Source: SXRF01 sp964624555
GTDB lineage: Bacteria > Pseudomonadota > Alphaproteobacteria > Rickettsiales > SXRF01
Assembly: GCA_964624555.1 (NCBI GenBank)
Contig: CAZUXB010000004.1
Span: 6,159 to 70,158 of the forward strand
DNA: 64,000 nt
Reading direction: 5' to 3'
A program made the position numbers and the translations under genes. Below are positions 61,057 through 64,000 of the stretch, one piece after another. The first letter of the stretch is position 1, and each line of letters starts with the position of its first letter. Under the pieces are notes generated by a model. The model was not told where the DNA came from, did no database searches, and saw only the letters and a list, made by a program, of their open reading frames with translations.

Positions 61057-62268
61057 ATGACTGAAGTACAAAAAGAAAAAGGCAGCCAACCGGATAACGG
61101 ACCGCGGGTTAGTGCAGGTTCTTTTTCTGTGGAACAGCCGTTGCCAAGCTCAGATACCCCGGTATCCGGCAACCTTGCCCTGGCTCCTGAGCCTGAGCCG
61201 CAATTATCCCTGGCCAAAGACCCGACAAAAATAGTGGCAGGGAGCGATTCCGCCGCCGCTAACGATGCGGCAATGACTCCAGCCCAGCCCCAGCCCGAAG
61301 CAAAAATGAGCAAAGGTGAAAAGATTTTTGACTGGTCGGTGTATAAAGGATTGAACTACTGGGTGAACCTGATCTCCTCTGTGCTGATTGCCGATTATTT
61401 TATAAATCCGGAAAGCAAGGGCCGACAGAATTTAGATAAATCTATCAGCCGGATGACGCAGGGGCTTACCAAAATGGGGGTTGCCCTGAAGTCGGCGCAC
61501 CACAATAGTAAAGTAGGTCTGGAAACTTTTGCCTTGCTTTCCGGCGGAACATTGCTGCTTGTTCCCCTTAAACTTTTGGAGGACAGAAAGCGTAAGTCAG
61601 TTCACTGGATAAACAAGAAACTTGGCGTTGACCAGACCGGTGCGGATGGAAAAGAACTTACCCCTGATGAGATACATATAGAAAAGGAACAGCCCAAACA
61701 AAGCTGGGCTAATGTCATCTGGCGGCGTGTACTTGCCTCTTTAGCTGTGGTTGGCGTAGGTCTTGGTGTCGACCATTTGGGGCGTGATGAAAAAACTATC
61801 CTGCCTGAGGAAAAATATGACCTGGGATTCGCAAAAGTCACCTATGATGCCAAAGTTCTTGGCGGTAAAGAACGTATAACTAACAATGTTTTTGGTGCAA
61901 TAGACAAGGCAACAGAAGCGATAAGCGGCAAAAAGTTTGCGCCTAACGGAAGGGTGAGCCGCTGGACAAAACTGTTTATTTTAGATTCGGTATTTACTGC
62001 TATCACTGCCGGAGTGATGTGGGTGACCAACGGTGCCAAAAAGGGAAAAATGCCTAAGGAAAAAGATAATACCAATGATCCGAAAGTGATCGTTGATAAA
62101 GAGGATGATCTGGTCACCGCTGACGAAATTCCTGCTAACAGCAAAGCCTTCGCTGATAGGGTTGACCGGAGGGTGAACAACCTTATCGATGCCAGGCGCG
62201 ATGCTATGCCACAAAGCTTTGCGGAGAGTGTGAAATCTAATGAAGCAGCACCGGCTGTTGGGGTTTAG
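61057..62268 (+). CDS. Hypothetical membrane protein with disordered N-terminus
   Basis: The first 85 residues are Pro/Ala/Glu/Ser-rich and probably unstructured. The remainder holds several hydrophobic segments (WVNLISSVLIADYF; FALLSGGTLLLVPLKLL; VLASLAVVGVGLGV; LDSVFTAITAGVMWV) separated by charged loops, with a polar C-terminal tail. No signal peptide or known domain is recognised. It is followed after 15 bases by an HTH protein, so the two may be co-expressed. Confidence 0.72.
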   Translation: MTEVQKEKGSQPDNGPRVSAGSFSVEQPLPSSDTPVSGNLALAPEPEPQLSLAKDPTKIVAGSDSAAANDAAMTPAQPQPEAKMSKGEKIFDWSVYKGLNYWVNLISSVLIADYFINPESKGRQNLDKSISRMTQGLTKMGVALKSAHHNSKVGLETFALLSGGTLLLVPLKLLEDRKRKSVHWINKKLGVDQTGADGKELTPDEIHIEKEQPKQSWANVIWRRVLASLAVVGVGLGVDHLGRDEKTILPEEKYDLGFAKVTYDAKVLGGKERITNNVFGAIDKATEAISGKKFAPNGRVSRWTKLFILDSVFTAITAGVMWVTNGAKKGKMPKEKDNTNDPKVIVDKEDDLVTADEIPANSKAFADRVDRRVNNLIDARRDAMPQSFAESVKSNEAAPAVGV

Positions 62269-62283
62269 GAGCAGGAGTATTTT

Positions 62284-63357
62284 ATGGATAAACCAGTTGT
62301 TGAAAATCTTCCTGATGGAATTGATGCAACTGATTTAGCCAAGGCAATAAATAAGGTCCGTATCTCAGAAGGCATCACACCACAGCAGCTTGCGGGAGAT
62401 GCAAAATTAAGTGTAGATATAATTCATAGGTTAAATAAAGACTATAGAACTCCTATTGGATTACTTTCCTTAACGCAGTCTCTGGCAGATTCAACTAAAC
62501 TGGGCATAAAATCTCCGCAGGATGTAATTGCTATAGCCAATTCATTTCCAGATATTACCCGTGAAAATGTTAATGAAGCGATTAAAACATTTGCCGAAAG
62601 GCAGAGAATTTCCATGGAGAAATTGGAGAGGCGAAAAAAAGAATTCCATCCTGCTGTTTATGATGCGAGTGGAAAATCTTTAAGAACCACTGATTTTATT
62701 AGCGAATATTATAAGGCAAAAGTACTTGGCTTTGCTTCTATAGGTGCAATGCTGGTTGCTGCACAGGAACTGGCACCAAGGGTAGATGATAATATATTTG
62801 CCAGCGCTGTAGATACTTGGACCAGTGAAATGGGTTTAAGTAAAAAATCATTATTAGGTGTTGCAGATGTTCTCAGCAGAAATATACGGCCAGTAATAAC
62901 AGGGAAATTAGGGTTTAACTCGGAACAGGAACTGGTTGATGCAGTTAATGCCTTGGAACCATTACCGGACAGGGAGAGCTATGGAAGATCTGTACGGATA
63001 TTAAGAATGGAACAAGGAATGTCGTTACCAGAATTAGCAAAGAAGGTTAGATGTTCTAAATCGACTTTAGCTGCTATTGAGAATAATTTAATTAAAACTG
63101 ATAGGAATGGCTATCAGACCATTCCTGAATCATCATGGTTAAGAAAGATACCTGAGCATCTTGGCTGTGATAACATGGCAGATGTTATTGAACAGGCTAA
63201 GGGGAAGTTTGAGCCACCCAAGAGGCCAAATCCTAATACAAGTAAAAAAGGACACCGAGCAATCATAGAAGAGCGGGAGAAAGGGGCAGTCACAAATCAA
63301 CGTTGGGTTGATTTAACTGGGCAGTCAAGACGTGTTGGAGAAAGTAGATTACAGTAG
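62284..63357 (+). CDS. Hypothetical protein with XRE-type helix-turn-helix
   Basis: The 357-residue protein has an XRE/Cro-type HTH near residues 235-270 (SVRILRMEQGMSLPELAKKV, then CSKSTLAAIENN). A weaker, similar unit occupies the N-terminus (VRISEGITPQQLAGDAKLS). The middle is helical and unassigned. It likely binds DNA, but the target is unknown. AGGAG lies just upstream of the ATG. Confidence 0.72.
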   Translation: MDKPVVENLPDGIDATDLAKAINKVRISEGITPQQLAGDAKLSVDIIHRLNKDYRTPIGLLSLTQSLADSTKLGIKSPQDVIAIANSFPDITRENVNEAIKTFAERQRISMEKLERRKKEFHPAVYDASGKSLRTTDFISEYYKAKVLGFASIGAMLVAAQELAPRVDDNIFASAVDTWTSEMGLSKKSLLGVADVLSRNIRPVITGKLGFNSEQELVDAVNALEPLPDRESYGRSVRILRMEQGMSLPELAKKVRCSKSTLAAIENNLIKTDRNGYQTIPESSWLRKIPEHLGCDNMADVIEQAKGKFEPPKRPNPNTSKKGHRAIIEEREKGAVTNQRWVDLTGQSRRVGESRLQ

Positions 63358-63372
63358 AATAATATAAAAAAA

Positions 63373-63393
63373 GGGCGACTTTTGCGAGCCGCC
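63373..63393. terminator. First copy of a groEL-end hairpin
   Basis: GGGCGACTTTTGCGAGCCGCC forms a stem with one G-T pair and is preceded by seven A residues, a T run for the minus strand. It resembles the hairpin at 63506-63539 at about 24 of 30 positions; the two flank a palindromic element. Confidence 0.55.
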
Positions 63394-63404
63394 ATTTTCA
63401 ATTT

Positions 63405-63504
63405 CTTCTCCCTCTCCCCTTGGGAGAGGGGCGGGGTGAGGGCTAGGTTGCAACATAATGATAGCAGCCCTCATCCTAACCTTCTCCCAGAGGGAGAAGG
63501 GATA
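63405..63504. repeat. CCCTCTCCC-type palindromic element
   Basis: CCCTCTCCCCTTGGGAGAGGG, GGGGTGAGGGCTAGG, then AGCCCTCATCCTAACC and TCTCCCAGAGGGAGAAGG. This is a full-length copy nearly matching that at 40042-40140, lying between two terminator-like hairpins downstream of groEL. Confidence 0.8.
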
Positions 63505-63505
63505 T

Positions 63506-63539
63506 AAAAAAGGACGACTCATGTGAGCCGCCCTTTTTT
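63506..63539. terminator. Bidirectional intrinsic terminator after groEL
   Basis: GGACGACTCA pairs with TGAGCCGCCC with two G-T pairs, and is flanked by A6 on the left and T6 on the right. It would stop groEL transcription (minus strand) and transcripts from the left. Confidence 0.7.
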
Positions 63540-63584
63540 GTTCTGGGAACACTAGCCACTAATCACTAGCAACTAGCCACTACC

Positions 63585-64000
63585 TTAGTAGTCCATATCA
63601 CCCATGCCACCCATTCCGCCCATGCCACCCATTCCGGCAGCGCCTGCGCCCGGTTTTTTATCTTCCGGTGCATCAGCGATGATGGCTTCAGTGGTGATAA
63701 GCAGGCTGGCAACAGATGCAGCACCTTGCAGGGCCGCACGCACAACCTTGGTCGGGTCGATGATACCAGCTTTGATAAGGTCAACATATTCCAGCTTCTG
63801 GGCATCGAAACCGAAATTGGTTTCAGAGCTTTCAAGCAGTTTGCCGGCAACAACCGCACCATCCAGACCAGCGTTCTCAACGATCTGGCGGATAGGGGCC
63901 TGCAACGCACGGCGGATGATGTTGATACCAGCCTTCTGGTCATCATTCTCAGCTTTCAGCTTGTCAAGTACGCGCGAAGCATAAAGCAGAGTGGAGCCAC
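63585..64000 (-). CDS. groEL: Chaperonin GroEL, C-terminal part (5' end beyond window)
   Basis: The reading frame is open to the end of the window on the minus strand. It encodes the last 138 residues of GroEL: NIIRRALQAPIRQIVENAG, VDLIKAGIIDPTKVVRAALQ, ASLLITTEAIIAD and the Gly-Gly-Met tail ending GDMDY. GroEL forms the 14-mer folding chamber with GroES. Only the equatorial C-terminal portion is visible here. Confidence 0.97.
   Translation of the reverse strand, partial: GSTLLYASRVLDKLKAENDDQKAGINIIRRALQAPIRQIVENAGLDGAVVAGKLLESSETNFGFDAQKLEYVDLIKAGIIDPTKVVRAALQGAASVASLLITTEAIIADAPEDKKPGAGAAGMGGMGGMGGMGDMDY

Overview
The window looks like a chromosome segment from an uncultured alphaproteobacterium. 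The evidence is the conserved block rimP-nusA-infB-rbfA-truB-rpsO-pnp, a single bifunctional RelA/SpoT gene, a sigma-54 gene, a propionyl-CoA carboxylase-type alpha subunit and a FlgC-like rod protein. Sigma-54, GGDEF and EAL-like proteins, a flagellar gene and prepilins argue against an extremely reduced symbiont. No genus can be named from sequence alone. Neighbouring core genes look moderate in GC. Some accessory genes, notably the acyltransferase at 34364-35473 and the 7.1-12.7 kb block, look more AT-rich.

Layout. 1-6.9 kb: the 3' part of a giant multidomain protein (zincin motif, divergent UbiB-like kinase fold, EF-hands) and a convergent small membrane protein. 6.9-12.9 kb: an accessory defence island ending at a tRNA-Pro gene. 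It holds a WYL regulator and a nucleotidyltransferase on the minus strand. Reading the other way are a YjzC-like small protein, two TIR-family proteins (Thoeris ThsB), a SIR2-STALD protein (Thoeris ThsA) and a CoiA-like nuclease. 13.1-28.3 kb: dapA, smpB, rpoN, a YoaK-type membrane protein, an HD-domain protein, RelA/SpoT, a prepilin inserted beside ilvB, ilvB itself and a diguanylate cyclase. 28.4-38.9 kb: the translation/RNA-metabolism block, interrupted by two extra genes between rbfA and truB. 39-46.2 kb: a methyltransferase, UvrD-type helicase, an Rrf2 regulator, a porin, a sulfate-binding protein and Ogt. 46.3-51.5 kb: AsmA-like protein, degenerate EAL protein, second prepilin. 51.8-60.7 kb: prs, rplY, pth, ychF, an FKBP-like protein, an aminotransferase, a biotin-dependent carboxylase subunit and flgC. 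61-64 kb: two lineage-specific proteins and the 3' end of groEL.

The most interesting system is the island at 7.4-12.7 kb. Thoeris works by TIR proteins (ThsB) sensing phage and making a cyclic ADP-ribose isomer that activates the SIR2 NADase ThsA. Here the core is complete: two different ThsB-type TIRs plus ThsA with its C-terminal STALD domain. Tightly linked to it are a CoiA-like nuclease and a small YjzC-like protein. A BrxR/CapW-like WYL regulator and a nucleotidyltransferase are transcribed divergently, across a 117-bp region holding two perfect palindromes.

The other major theme is repeats. At least four families of palindromic elements are scattered through the window. Several sit in frame inside conserved genes (truB, ilvB, the porin, a prepilin), like Rickettsia palindromic elements. 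Many gene junctions also carry palindromes built from short reiterated words. Two accessory genes (a prepilin and an acyltransferase) are flanked by partial copies of the neighbouring core gene (ilvB 3' end, truB 5' end), which suggests cassette insertion with duplication of the target edge.

Gaps over 300 bases: 6949-7428 (structured element, then AT-rich DNA), 12717-13127 (direct repeats, tRNA-Pro, palindrome), 22967-23803 (repeats, a structured unresolved stretch, an ilvB fragment), 51428-51850 (shared prepilin leader, hairpin, palindromic repeat), 60714-61056 (nothing firm).
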